A stretch of DNA of 38,383 nt from an uncultured Clostridia bacterium (GTDB taxonomy: Bacteria; Bacillota; Clostridia; Oscillospirales; Acutalibacteraceae): the NCBI GenBank assembly GCA_944412445.1, contig CALYBJ010000021.1, positions 1 through 38,383 on the forward strand, read 5' to 3'. Below the pieces are notes generated by a model that saw nothing but the letters and a program-made list of their open reading frames with translations, was not told where the DNA came from and ran no database searches. Positions within the stretch are counted from its first letter, which is position 1. Each line of letters starts with the position of its first letter. The translations under genes were made by a program, and so were the position numbers. Positions 1 to 8,266 of this stretch are shown here, in pieces.

Positions 1-75
1 CAGGGAGGACTTAATTTCCACAGCGGAAAAATAGGCATAATGCTTGCGGCTCAGGAAGTTTTAAGAAGAATGTGA
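1..75 (+). CDS. C-terminal end of an unidentified protein (partial)
   Basis: The window opens inside a reading frame that runs from base 1 to a TGA at 73-75 and gives 24 residues, ending in AAQEVLRRM. A rho-independent terminator lies about 55 bases downstream, which supports this being the real 3' end of a gene. The fragment is too short to name a family, so no function is offered. Confidence 0.6.
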   Translation, partial: QGGLNFHSGKIGIMLAAQEVLRRM

Positions 76-130
76 TTTTTAATAAAATCAGTAACGGGGA
101 AAATATTTCCCTATGATATATGACAGAAAA

Positions 131-158
131 GCAGACGGCAAAAACCGTCTGTTTTTGC
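131..158 (+). terminator. Rho-independent terminator
   Basis: A 7-bp stem CAGACGG (132-138) and CCGTCTG (145-151) encloses a CAAAAA loop and is followed by TTTTTGCTTTT. It ends the partial gene at the left edge and separates it from the lipase operon. Confidence 0.85.
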
Positions 159-313
159 TTTTATTTAACTTTTATCCCCTTGTAAATGTAATATGGCTTT
201 GAGAAAATATATTTTCCGTTTTTATGGGCTGTTTTCAGTTCATTTAAAAATTTTTTGTGCTTGCCGGTTTTGCAGTTTACAGAAAATATTATTTTATAAA
301 ATATTAATATTCC

Positions 314-342
314 TTGAAAATATCCTACTGCTATGGTATTAT
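314..342 (+). promoter_or_regulatory. Sigma-A-type promoter for the lipase/ABC run
   Basis: TTGAAA at 314-319 and TATTAT at 337-342 are separated by 17 bases, 38 bases before the start at 380. Each hexamer has one mismatch to consensus. The rest of the 76-379 gap is AT-rich and holds nothing else I can support apart from the terminator at 131-158. Confidence 0.65.
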
Positions 343-379
343 AAATTAGATTAACATTGTTTTATCGGAGGGTTTTTTT

Positions 380-1801
380 ATGAGCATTAATCCTGTAATA
401 GTAATTCCGGGTCTCGGAATGTCCAAAATAGATATGGTTGATGAAAAGGGCAGTAAAATCAAAAGCGCATGGCCCTTTGAGCTTGACGAGAAAGCTCTTT
501 TAAACGAGCTTAAAGGTTCGATTATGAAGCTTATGCTTTTCAGGAAGGACGGAGGCTTTTCCGATAAGATAGCAGACATAGTAAACGATGTCACGGAGCC
601 TTTGTCGTCCAATCCCGACGGCTCGGCAAAGCATAATTTAAAGGTTCTTGCTTTAAACAAGCCCTGGGGGGAGTTTACTGACGGGGAGAAAAAATACGCT
701 TCAAAAAGCTTTCCTCTTGAGGAGCTTGCCGAAAAGGCAGGAGCTGAAAATGTGTTTTTCTTCGCCTATAATTTCGCGGGGGATATTTCCGAAACGGCAA
801 AGGAGCTTGACGCTTTTGTAAGCCTTGTTAAGGAAAAGACAGGCTGCGAAAAAGTCAATTTTCTTGTGCTCAGCACGGGAGGCACCGTTTTAAAGGCATA
901 CTTAAAGGATTTCAAGGCAAACAACGACATTGACAGGGTTGTAAATGTCGGAGCGGCTCTTGACGGAGCATATATTGCGGCGGATATATTCAGCGGCAAA
1001 CTGGATTTGCATAATCCGGGAGAGCTTTTGATGTCTCTGGGAGGAAAGGCGGCGTCTCTTGCTTCAATGACGGGAATGCTTCCCGGGGATGTAACGGAAA
1101 ACATTATTTCCAAGTCATTAAACGCAATAAAAACCAACCTTTTGAATACAAACACTTCAATGTGGGCGCTTATTCCCCGTGAAAGATTTGACGAGATTTA
1201 CGAAAGCGGCGTTCACGGAAGCGACGAAGCATTATGCGGAAAGATAAAGGAATACAGCGAGTATTCGGAAAAATTCACCGAAGATGTAAAGGACATGAAA
1301 TTTTATCAGCTTTGCGGCTGGGGAAAGCAGACCGTTCCCGTTTCGGCTTCAAGGGACATGAATTCCGACGGGCTTATAAATATTTCGTCTTCGTCCCTGG
1401 GGGCGGCAGACTGCGGCTTCGGAGAAACTCCCGACAGCTCAAGCTGCGCGTTTCCCGATACAACATGGTTCTTTAAAAATCAGTCCCATACGGCTTTTGC
1501 CTTTAACGATATAGCTGTAAAGCTTGCTGTTAAGATATTAGCGGGAGAGATAGAAAACGTAAATTCCGACCCGAATTTCCCTCAGTTTAATTACGGAAGA
1601 AATATAAAAAATCTTAAAACAAAACTTATTCCGAAAGCGGAAAAGGCGGCGGAAAGCTGTTCTGAGGATATAAAAGGAGAGCTTAAGGGCTGTATTGACG
1701 AATATGAAAAAATATTAAGTGAAACGGCAGTAGAAAACGACGACAATGTAAAGGCTATTGAAAGCAGAATTGAAACGCTGCTGGGAGAAGCAGGGCAGTA
1801 A
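380..1801 (+). CDS. LCAT/PGAP1-like alpha/beta hydrolase (putative lipase)
   Basis: This is a 473-residue cytoplasmic protein with no signal peptide. It begins with the beta-strand and oxyanion-loop pattern VIVIPGLG (residues 6-13). A nucleophile elbow reads LVLSTGGT, with Ser165 as the likely nucleophile. A late NQSHTAF motif near residue 370 would supply the catalytic His. This layout matches the lecithin:cholesterol acyltransferase-like and PGAP1-like lipase families, where the elbow is usually HSMGG; the Thr and the absence of His before Ser are unusual. The start is supported by GGAGGG upstream of ATG 380 and a good promoter at 314-342. It is followed 18 bases later by an ABC transporter ATPase gene, so the two are probably cotranscribed. 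The substrate is unknown; an acyl ester or acyl transfer is only an inference. Confidence 0.7.
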   Translation: MSINPVIVIPGLGMSKIDMVDEKGSKIKSAWPFELDEKALLNELKGSIMKLMLFRKDGGFSDKIADIVNDVTEPLSSNPDGSAKHNLKVLALNKPWGEFTDGEKKYASKSFPLEELAEKAGAENVFFFAYNFAGDISETAKELDAFVSLVKEKTGCEKVNFLVLSTGGTVLKAYLKDFKANNDIDRVVNVGAALDGAYIAADIFSGKLDLHNPGELLMSLGGKAASLASMTGMLPGDVTENIISKSLNAIKTNLLNTNTSMWALIPRERFDEIYESGVHGSDEALCGKIKEYSEYSEKFTEDVKDMKFYQLCGWGKQTVPVSASRDMNSDGLINISSSSLGAADCGFGETPDSSSCAFPDTTWFFKNQSHTAFAFNDIAVKLAVKILAGEIENVNSDPNFPQFNYGRNIKNLKTKLIPKAEKAAESCSEDIKGELKGCIDEYEKILSETAVENDDNVKAIESRIETLLGEAGQ

Positions 1802-1819
1802 AAAACAGGGGAGAAAAAG

Positions 1820-2542
1820 ATGGAGCAGCAGGAATATGCGGTAAAGGTAAGGAACCTTAACAAATCATATATAAGACATAAGCCGGTGCTTACGGATGTG
1901 TCCTTTGATATTCCCAGAGGCAAGATAGTAGGACTTCTGGGGCCTAACGGATGCGGCAAAACAACGCTTTTAAAAATACTTTCGGGAGTTATCCACGATT
2001 ACAGCGGAAAAATCATAATAAACGGAAATCCTCCGGGACCTGTTACGAAAGCCACAACGGCGTTTTTGCCGGATACCACATATCTGGCGGACTATTTCAG
2101 AACTATTGACGCCATAGATTATTTCAACGATTTCTTTTATGATTTCGACAGGGTAAAGGCAATGGAATTTGTGGAGAGATTCAAGCTTGACCCAAAGCAG
2201 AAAATAAAAACCATGTCCAAGGGTATGCAGGAAAAGGTGCAGCTTCTTCTTGTAATGTCAAGAGCGGCAAAGCTTTATCTTCTTGACGAGCCTCTGGGAG
2301 GCGTTGACCCTGCCGCCAGAGAAAATATTTTGAATATCATTATGGACAACTACGCGGAAAAATCCACCCTTATTCTGTCCACTCATATGGTAAACGACCT
2401 TGAGGCAAGCTTTAACCATGTTATGATTCTGGGACACGGAAGAGTGCTTGTAAATACCTCCGTGGACAATGTAAGGAAAAGCGGAAAAACTCTTGAGGAA
2501 GTCTTTAAGGAGGTTATCGGAAATGATTGGGAAATTGATTAA
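1820..2542 (+). CDS. ABC transporter ATP-binding protein
   Basis: This is a 240-residue single nucleotide-binding domain. Walker A is GPNGCGKTT (residues 41-49). The signature is a degenerate SKGMQ around 133-137 instead of LSGGQ. Walker B LYLLDEP lies around 152-158, and a switch His is in STHMV near 190. SKGM-type signatures are common in ABC-2-type ATPases of the YtrB/CcmA-like kind. ATG 1820 has GGGGAGA upstream. Its last 20 bases overlap the start of the following permease gene, so the two are translationally coupled and form one transporter. The substrate cannot be read from the sequence. The lipase gene next door is a possible functional partner. Confidence 0.9.
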   Translation: MEQQEYAVKVRNLNKSYIRHKPVLTDVSFDIPRGKIVGLLGPNGCGKTTLLKILSGVIHDYSGKIIINGNPPGPVTKATTAFLPDTTYLADYFRTIDAIDYFNDFFYDFDRVKAMEFVERFKLDPKQKIKTMSKGMQEKVQLLLVMSRAAKLYLLDEPLGGVDPAARENILNIIMDNYAEKSTLILSTHMVNDLEASFNHVMILGHGRVLVNTSVDNVRKSGKTLEEVFKEVIGNDWEID

Positions 2543-3350
2543 GCACGACCTTATAGCCGGTGCGAGACGAATGGGCAATATTTATCTTGCGGCTGTTATC
2601 GCCTGCGCCGCCCTTTTGTTTTCATCTCTTGTTAAAAGCGGCTTTTTAAGGTTTTTATCCTCGGCGGCAGTGTTTGTAATAGCCTGTATAGCCGTTGTGG
2701 TAACCTTCGCTTCCGTTGTTTTCGGAGCCAACAAAACTCTTTTCGGCAGAGAGGGCTACCTTACCCAGACTCTCCCCGTAAGAACAAGCTCTCTTATTTT
2801 TTCAAAATGGATAACATCTTCTTTCTGGGTGCTTATAAGCTACGGACTTGCGGCGGCTGTGGGTATACTGCTTTTCGTTTACTGGACAAGCGAAAATCAG
2901 GACGGCGCCCAAATGTATGAAATTATATATTCCTTCGCTCAGAGCTTCGGCCTCGGGGGCGAATCCGTCTATCAGAAATACCTTATAGTAAGCGCAGTTA
3001 TCGGTCTTTTCAACGCCTGTATACTTGTTATGTTTATTATTTTCTCAATAACACTTTCAAATGTCAGGCCTCTTAACAAGCTGGGAAGCTTCGGAATAAT
3101 CATTTTCCTTGCCCTTACCGTATTCGCCGTTCAGGGACTTTCCTACGGCCTTGAGGCTCTCTGCGACATCTCTCTTGTTATTGAGGAGTCGGGAATGTCC
3201 ATGACCGTTGACCCTGCGGCGGTGGAAACAGCGATTCAGGCAGGAGGCCTTGCCATAGGCTTTACAAGCGTTTATTTTAAAGCCGTCGTAACAGTATTTA
3301 TATATATTTTCACGGTAATTCTTACGGAAACGAAAATCAATCTTAAATAA
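2523..3350 (+). CDS. ABC-2-type permease
   Basis: This integral membrane protein has 275 residues and about six hydrophobic segments, for example IYLAAVIACAALLFSSL near the N-terminus and the terminal VVTVFIYIFTVIL. It has no soluble domain. I chose ATG 2523 over the in-frame upstream ATG at 2493 because AAGGAGG (2507-2513) sits nine bases before 2523 and nothing similar precedes 2493. That start lies inside the end of the ATPase gene, a classic coupled ATPase/permease pair. The partner ATPase at 1820 should energise it. Polar residues between segments suggest an ABC-2 exporter, but the cargo is unknown. Confidence 0.85.
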   Translation: MIGKLIKHDLIAGARRMGNIYLAAVIACAALLFSSLVKSGFLRFLSSAAVFVIACIAVVVTFASVVFGANKTLFGREGYLTQTLPVRTSSLIFSKWITSSFWVLISYGLAAAVGILLFVYWTSENQDGAQMYEIIYSFAQSFGLGGESVYQKYLIVSAVIGLFNACILVMFIIFSITLSNVRPLNKLGSFGIIIFLALTVFAVQGLSYGLEALCDISLVIEESGMSMTVDPAAVETAIQAGGLAIGFTSVYFKAVVTVFIYIFTVILTETKINLK

Positions 3351-3371
3351 AAAGCTGAAAGATATAGAATT

Positions 3372-3980
3372 ATGCAGATAATTGATATTTCAAAGGATAT
3401 TGCAAAATGTGAAATCTATTCCGGAGACCCTCCCGTTAAAATGAAAAGAACCTCGGACATAAGCCGGGGAGATTTATATAATCTTACGGAAATTACAACG
3501 GGGCTTCACAACGGAACCCATTACGACGCGCCACTGCATTTCATTAAAGACGGACATTCCGCGGAAAAAGCGGATTTAAGCGTTTTTATCGGAGAGTGCT
3601 GGGTGGTTGAAACGCCTGCCGGAGCGGTTACGGGAGAGTTTGTAAACGAGCATTTTCCAAAAGGGGCAAAAAGAGTTTTAATGAAAGGCGGCGGAAAATC
3701 ATATCTTCTTGAAAGCGCCGCCGAGGAAATTGCCTTCGGAGGAGTTCAGCTTCTGGGAACGGACGCCCTTTCAGTAGGAGCCGAAGGCACGGAGGCTGCG
3801 GCTCATAACGCGCTGCTCAGGGAGAATGTAGCCGTCCTTGAAAGCCTTGACCTTGAAAATGTAAAAGAGGGAAAATATTTTCTCTTAGCTCAGCCTCTTA
3901 AAATAAGCGGCGCCGAGGCCGCTCCCGTAAGGGCTGTTTTAATAGGAGATTTTATTTTCTGGAGCGGAACAAAGACATAA
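3372..3980 (+). CDS. Cyclase-family metal-dependent hydrolase (kynurenine formamidase-like)
   Basis: This 202-residue protein of the cyclase/KynB superfamily carries the family metal-binding motif as HNGTHYDAPLHF near residues 46-57, matching HxGTHxDxPxH. It opens with IIDISKDI, like bacterial arylformamidases, and contains a conserved YSGDPP segment. Members hydrolyse amide or ester bonds such as N-formylkynurenine, but many family members have other substrates and there is no tryptophan-catabolism gene nearby. The RBS before ATG 3372 is weak. The gene is followed 21 bases later by luxS, so it is likely cotranscribed with an activated-methyl-cycle enzyme. The assignment to family is firm; the substrate is open. 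Confidence 0.8.
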   Translation: MQIIDISKDIAKCEIYSGDPPVKMKRTSDISRGDLYNLTEITTGLHNGTHYDAPLHFIKDGHSAEKADLSVFIGECWVVETPAGAVTGEFVNEHFPKGAKRVLMKGGGKSYLLESAAEEIAFGGVQLLGTDALSVGAEGTEAAAHNALLRENVAVLESLDLENVKEGKYFLLAQPLKISGAEAAPVRAVLIGDFIFWSGTKT

Positions 3981-4001
3981 ATATAAAACGGAGTGATTAA
4001 A

Positions 4002-4454
4002 TTGAAGAGAATAGCCAGCTTTGAGGTTGACCATACAAAGCTTCAGAGAGGTATGTATATATCGAGAATTGACGGAGATGTCGTCACCTACGACATAAGA
4101 ACAAGGCGACCCAATGTTGAGGAGGTTATGGACAACAGCTCTATTCATACAATTGAGCATCTTTTCGCAACTTTTGTAAGAAATTCGGAGTTTGCCGATA
4201 AAATAATATATTTCGGACCTATGGGCTGCCGCACGGGATTTTATTTTCTTGTAAGAAATATGAACCATGAGGACGCCGTAAGGCTTACACAAAGAGCCTT
4301 TGAGTTTATAAGGGATTTTCAGGGAGATGTTCCGGGAGTATCAGCGGCGGAATGCGGAAATTACCGTGAACATTCCCTTGAGGGAGCTAAAAAAGAGGCG
4401 GAAAGATTTTTGCCTGTTATAAAGGAATGGACGGCTCAAAAACTTAACTATTAA
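4002..4454 (+). CDS. luxS: S-ribosylhomocysteine lyase
   Basis: LuxS cleaves S-ribosylhomocysteine to homocysteine and the AI-2 precursor DPD, in the cytoplasm, as part of the activated methyl cycle. From TTG 4002 the protein is 150 residues, close to the family length. The metal ligands H49 and H53 lie in HTIEH (with E52), and C118 lies in ECGNY. The catalytic Cys is C76 in GPMGC. The in-frame GTG at 3993 is closer to the RBS than allowed, because GGAGTG (3990-3995) overlaps it; the same site is seven bases from TTG 4002, and the protein then begins MKRIASFEVDHTKL as in other LuxS. No mtn/pfs gene is visible next to it. Recognition is very secure. Confidence 0.97.
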   Translation: MKRIASFEVDHTKLQRGMYISRIDGDVVTYDIRTRRPNVEEVMDNSSIHTIEHLFATFVRNSEFADKIIYFGPMGCRTGFYFLVRNMNHEDAVRLTQRAFEFIRDFQGDVPGVSAAECGNYREHSLEGAKKEAERFLPVIKEWTAQKLNY

Positions 4455-4473
4455 TCCGAAAGGAGAATATATT

Positions 4474-6099
4474 ATGGAAATAAAAATATTAAGCAGTCTT
4501 GCAAAGGTGTTTCCCGACGAAATCTGCGGAGATACCGAAATAAAAGAAATAAGCTGTCTGAAAAATGAAAAAACGTCCTTTCAGATTGCCGTGAAAACCG
4601 ATTATGAGGGTAAAATTAATATTTCTGTTAAAGAAAATAAAGAATATATCACCACTTATTTTATAAAGTTTGTTCCCGCGAAAAAAGCTGCCCCCGACGA
4701 CCATGACGATTACTTTATAAGAGGAGGAAAGCCGGGAGATTATCCCGATGTTTTAATTCCCCTTGATTCCGATATCCGGGTAAAAAAAGGCGAATGGATA
4801 TCCTTTTGGTTTGAGTTTTCTCCCCTGGGAAAGCTGAAAGCGGGAGAGCATCAGATAAAAGCAGAGGTAAGCACGGAAAAGGAAACACGGGAAATTAATT
4901 TAACCGCCTGTATTGCCGACGCATCTTTCGGAGAGCAGAACTTAATATGCACTCACTGGTTCCATTCGGACTGCCTTGCATCTTACTACAAGACGGAGGT
5001 TTTTTCCGAAGAGCATTGGAGAATTATTGAAAGCTTTATGAAAACGGCTGTGAGCCACGGCGTCAACACAATTCTGACGCCTTTGTTTACTCCTCCCCTC
5101 GATACGGAAAAGGGCGGAGAAAGACCCACGGTTCAGCTTATAGGCGTAAAAAAAAGAGGAAGCGTATACACCTTTTCCTTTGACAGGCTTGACAGGTGGA
5201 TTGAAACCGCGGAAAGATGCGGCATGAAATATTTTGAGATGTCACATCTTTTTACCCAGTGGGGAGCGAGAAAAGCTCCTAAAATCATGGCTGACACGGA
5301 AGAGGGCTATAAAAAGATTTTCGGCTGGGAAACAAGAGCGGGAAGCAGAAAATACAAGGACTTTTTAATGCAGCTTGCCCCGAAGCTTACGGCGTATATA
5401 AATGAAAAAGGGCTTCATGACCGGGTTATGTTCCACACCTCGGACGAGCCTAACATGAGCTGTTATCTGCCTTACAGAAAAGCTTCAAAGCTTATGAACA
5501 GGCTGTTTGGTGATTTTAAGATAATAGACGCTCTGTCCGATTTCATGTTTTATAAAACGGGAGTTGTAAAAAATCCCGTGCCCGGCATTGAAAAGATAGA
5601 TGTTTTTTACGGAAAGGTGCCGTCTCTTTGGACATATTACTGCTGTCTGCCCTATAAGGAGAATTTGCCTAACCGATTTAACGCTATGCCCTCAATGCGT
5701 AACAGAATTCTCGGTATAATAATGTATATTTACGGCGTTGAAGGCTTTCTGCACTGGGGCTATAATTTCTATTATACAAGATTTTCAAAAAGAGAGGTTG
5801 ACCCCTTTACCGAGACGGACGCAGGAGCGGAATTTTCTTCGGGAGATTCCTTCGTAGTGTATCCCGCAGAGGACGGAAGCCCCTATGTTTCCCTGAGATT
5901 CAAGGTTTTTTATGAGGCCGTTCAGGATTACGAAGCCCTTATGCTGCTGGAAAAGAAAATGAAAAGGGAAGATATTATAGCATTCCTGCAAAAAGGACTT
6001 GAGAAGCCTATTACCGCCAGAGAATATCCTCATTCTGAGGAGTGGCTTCTTGAGAAGCGGAAAGAGATAAACAAAATGCTGGGCGAGCTTTACGGATAA
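4474..6099 (+). CDS. DUF4091-domain protein, GH123-like putative glycosidase
   Basis: This 541-residue protein has no signal peptide. The N-terminal half (to about residue 150) looks like a beta-sandwich. The C-terminal half carries the DUF4091/GH123-type catalytic barrel features. HTSDEPN (about 321-327) has the Asp-Glu pair typical of GH123 beta-N-acetylgalactosaminidases that use substrate-assisted catalysis. GFLHWGYNFYY near 425-435 is another conserved barrel segment. AAAGGAG precedes ATG 4474. The lack of a secretion signal suggests action on imported oligosaccharides. A GH29 fucosidase, also without a signal, lies about 30 kb away. Substrate assignment to GalNAc-containing glycans is inference from the family only. 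Confidence 0.75.
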   Translation: MEIKILSSLAKVFPDEICGDTEIKEISCLKNEKTSFQIAVKTDYEGKINISVKENKEYITTYFIKFVPAKKAAPDDHDDYFIRGGKPGDYPDVLIPLDSDIRVKKGEWISFWFEFSPLGKLKAGEHQIKAEVSTEKETREINLTACIADASFGEQNLICTHWFHSDCLASYYKTEVFSEEHWRIIESFMKTAVSHGVNTILTPLFTPPLDTEKGGERPTVQLIGVKKRGSVYTFSFDRLDRWIETAERCGMKYFEMSHLFTQWGARKAPKIMADTEEGYKKIFGWETRAGSRKYKDFLMQLAPKLTAYINEKGLHDRVMFHTSDEPNMSCYLPYRKASKLMNRLFGDFKIIDALSDFMFYKTGVVKNPVPGIEKIDVFYGKVPSLWTYYCCLPYKENLPNRFNAMPSMRNRILGIIMYIYGVEGFLHWGYNFYYTRFSKREVDPFTETDAGAEFSSGDSFVVYPAEDGSPYVSLRFKVFYEAVQDYEALMLLEKKMKREDIIAFLQKGLEKPITAREYPHSEEWLLEKRKEINKMLGELYG

Positions 6100-6127
6100 A
6101 GAAAAATTAAAAGAAGGACTGAATAAA

Positions 6128-6967
6128 ATGAAATTTACAAAAATGCACGGAGCCGGCAACGACTATATTTATGTAAACTGCTTTGAGGAGAAAATAAAGG
6201 ACAGAAGCAAAACTGCCGTAAAGGTAAGCGACAGACATTTCGGAATAGGCTCCGACGGACTTATCTGCATTGACCCTTCGGATACAGCCGACTGCAAAAT
6301 GGATATGTATAACGCCGACGGCTCACAGGGCAAAATGTGCGGAAACGGAGTAAGATGCGTTGCGAAATTCGCCTATGACAACGGAATAGCCAAAAAGGAA
6401 GAAATCGCCGTTGAGACCCTGAGCGGAATCAAATACATAAAGGTAGCTGTTAAGGACGGAAAGGTATACGAGGCTACCGTAAACATGGGAGAGCCTATAT
6501 TAAAGGCATCCGAGATACCCTCGGCATATACGGGAGAAAGGGCAATAGGCGAAAAGCTTAAAATCGGAGACAGGGAATATACGGTGTCTTTGGTATCAAT
6601 GGGAAATCCGCACTGCATAGTTTATGTAGACGATGTATATTCGCTTGACTTGCCTAAAATCGGCCCTGACTTTGAAAACAACGAAAAATTCCCCGAAAGA
6701 ATCAATACGGAGTTTATAAAGGTTGTAAGCCCCGAAAAGCTTGAGATGAGAGTATGGGAGAGAGGCTCGGGAGAAACTCTCGCCTGCGGAACGGGAGCCT
6801 GCGCTTCTGTTGTAGCCTCTGTTTTAAACGGATACTGCAAAAAGGATACTCTTGTAACGGTGAAGCTTTTGGGGGGAGAGCTTAAAATAAAATGGAGCTC
6901 AGAGGATAACAACGTTTATATGACCGGACCTGCGGCAACAATCTGCACAGGCGAGGTTGAGGAATAA
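6128..6967 (+). CDS. dapF: Diaminopimelate epimerase
   Basis: DapF interconverts LL- and meso-diaminopimelate, the last step before peptidoglycan precursor or lysine synthesis, using two cysteines as acid and base. The 279-residue protein starts MKFTKMHGAGNDYIYV as typical DapF does. One catalytic Cys is C71 in MCGNGVRC, and the second lies in the LACGTGACA motif near residue 219. AAGGA precedes ATG 6128. The next gene encodes the LL-diaminopimelate aminotransferase that makes its substrate, so the two adjacent genes carry consecutive steps. Confidence 0.97.
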   Translation: MKFTKMHGAGNDYIYVNCFEEKIKDRSKTAVKVSDRHFGIGSDGLICIDPSDTADCKMDMYNADGSQGKMCGNGVRCVAKFAYDNGIAKKEEIAVETLSGIKYIKVAVKDGKVYEATVNMGEPILKASEIPSAYTGERAIGEKLKIGDREYTVSLVSMGNPHCIVYVDDVYSLDLPKIGPDFENNEKFPERINTEFIKVVSPEKLEMRVWERGSGETLACGTGACASVVASVLNGYCKKDTLVTVKLLGGELKIKWSSEDNNVYMTGPAATICTGEVEE

Positions 6968-7007
6968 TACAGTTAATAATTTAGTTTACATAAAGGAATG
7001 AAAGAAA

Positions 7008-8216
7008 ATGAAAATCAACGAAAACTTTTTGAAAATTCAGAACAACTACCTTTTTTCCGATATCGCAAAAAAGGTAAAGGCATATCAGACGGAAAATCCC
7101 GACGCTGATATAATAAGGCTGGGAATCGGCGACGTTACAAGACCTTTGCCCGAAGCTGTTATCAGCGCAATGAAAAAGGCTGTTGAGGAGATGGCTCATG
7201 AAGATACATTCAGAGGCTATCCTCCTGAGTGGGGCTATGATTTCCTTAAAAGCGCCATTAATAAAAACGACTTTCTTGCAAGAGGCGTAAAATTACAGGA
7301 CGATGAAATATTCGTAAGCGACGGAGCTAAAAGCGACTGCGGAAACATAGGTGATATATTCGGCGTTGACAATATTGTCGCTGTCTGCGATCCTCTTTAT
7401 CCCGTATATATAGATACAAATGTAATGGCAGGCAGATCGGGAGAGCTTCTGGCAAACGGACAGTGGAGCAATTTTTATTATATGCCCTGCACAAAGGAAA
7501 CGAATTTCCTGCCCGCTCTTCCCGAAAAGAAAGTTGATATAATATATCTCTGCTTCCCCAACAATCCCACGGGAATGACAATTACAAAGGACGAATTAAA
7601 AAAGTGGGTAGACTACGCCAACGAAAACGGCAGCGTAATACTTTACGACGCGGCGTACGAAGCCTTTATCACCGAGGAAAACGTACCTCACAGCATTTTT
7701 GAGATAGAGGGAGCCAAGACCTGCGCCATAGAGTTCAGGAGCTTTTCAAAAACAGCAGGCTTTACGGGAACAAGATGCGCTTATACAGTAATTCCCCACG
7801 AGCTTAAAGTAAACGGCGTAGAGCTTAACGCTCTTTGGGCAAGAAGACAGGCAACAAAGTTTAACGGCGTATCATATATTACCCAGAGAGGCGCAGAGGC
7901 CATATATACAGAAGAGGGCAAAAAACAGGTAAGAGAGACAATAGGCTATTATCAGAAAAACGCCAAGGTAATTTACAGCGGACTTAAGGATATGGGCTAC
8001 GAGGTTTTCGGAGCTGTAAACTCACCCTATATCTGGCTTAAAACACCCGATAACATGAAGTCCTGGGAATTTTTCGATATGCTTCTTCACAAGGTTCAGG
8101 TGGTAGGCACACCCGGTTCAGGCTTCGGACCTTCCGGAGAGGGCTACTTCAGACTTACGGCATTCGGCTCCGCAGACAGAACAAAGGAAGCTGTTGAGAG
8201 AATCAAAAGCTTATAA
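7008..8216 (+). CDS. dapL: LL-diaminopimelate aminotransferase
   Basis: This PLP-dependent class I/II aminotransferase converts tetrahydrodipicolinate directly to LL-diaminopimelate with glutamate, bypassing the succinyl or acetyl branches (DapD/DapE). The 402-residue protein has the DapL N-terminus ([20 protein letters not shown]) and the [12 protein letters not shown] segment. The PLP-binding motif is [10 protein letters not shown] with Lys248 as the internal aldimine residue, preceded by [14 protein letters not shown] lies before ATG 7008. It directly follows dapF, the next pathway step. The product is cytoplasmic. Assignment is secure, although some DapL homologues serve other aminotransferase roles. 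Confidence 0.95.
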   Translation: MKINENFLKIQNNYLFSDIAKKVKAYQTENPDADIIRLGIGDVTRPLPEAVISAMKKAVEEMAHEDTFRGYPPEWGYDFLKSAINKNDFLARGVKLQDDEIFVSDGAKSDCGNIGDIFGVDNIVAVCDPLYPVYIDTNVMAGRSGELLANGQWSNFYYMPCTKETNFLPALPEKKVDIIYLCFPNNPTGMTITKDELKKWVDYANENGSVILYDAAYEAFITEENVPHSIFEIEGAKTCAIEFRSFSKTAGFTGTRCAYTVIPHELKVNGVELNALWARRQATKFNGVSYITQRGAEAIYTEEGKKQVRETIGYYQKNAKVIYSGLKDMGYEVFGAVNSPYIWLKTPDNMKSWEFFDMLLHKVQVVGTPGSGFGPSGEGYFRLTAFGSADRTKEAVERIKSL

Positions 8217-8266
8217 TAATAAATACTCTGAAAATACTCTGAAAGGAAAAGAAAGGCGGCTGAAAA

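Noticed and set aside
3993..4001. GTG 3993 as the luxS start
   Set aside because: It overlaps the Shine-Dalgarno sequence; TTG 4002 has proper spacing and gives the family-typical N-terminus.
3981..4001. SAM or SAH riboswitch before luxS
   Set aside because: Only about 20 bases separate luxS from the upstream gene, too few for a riboswitch.
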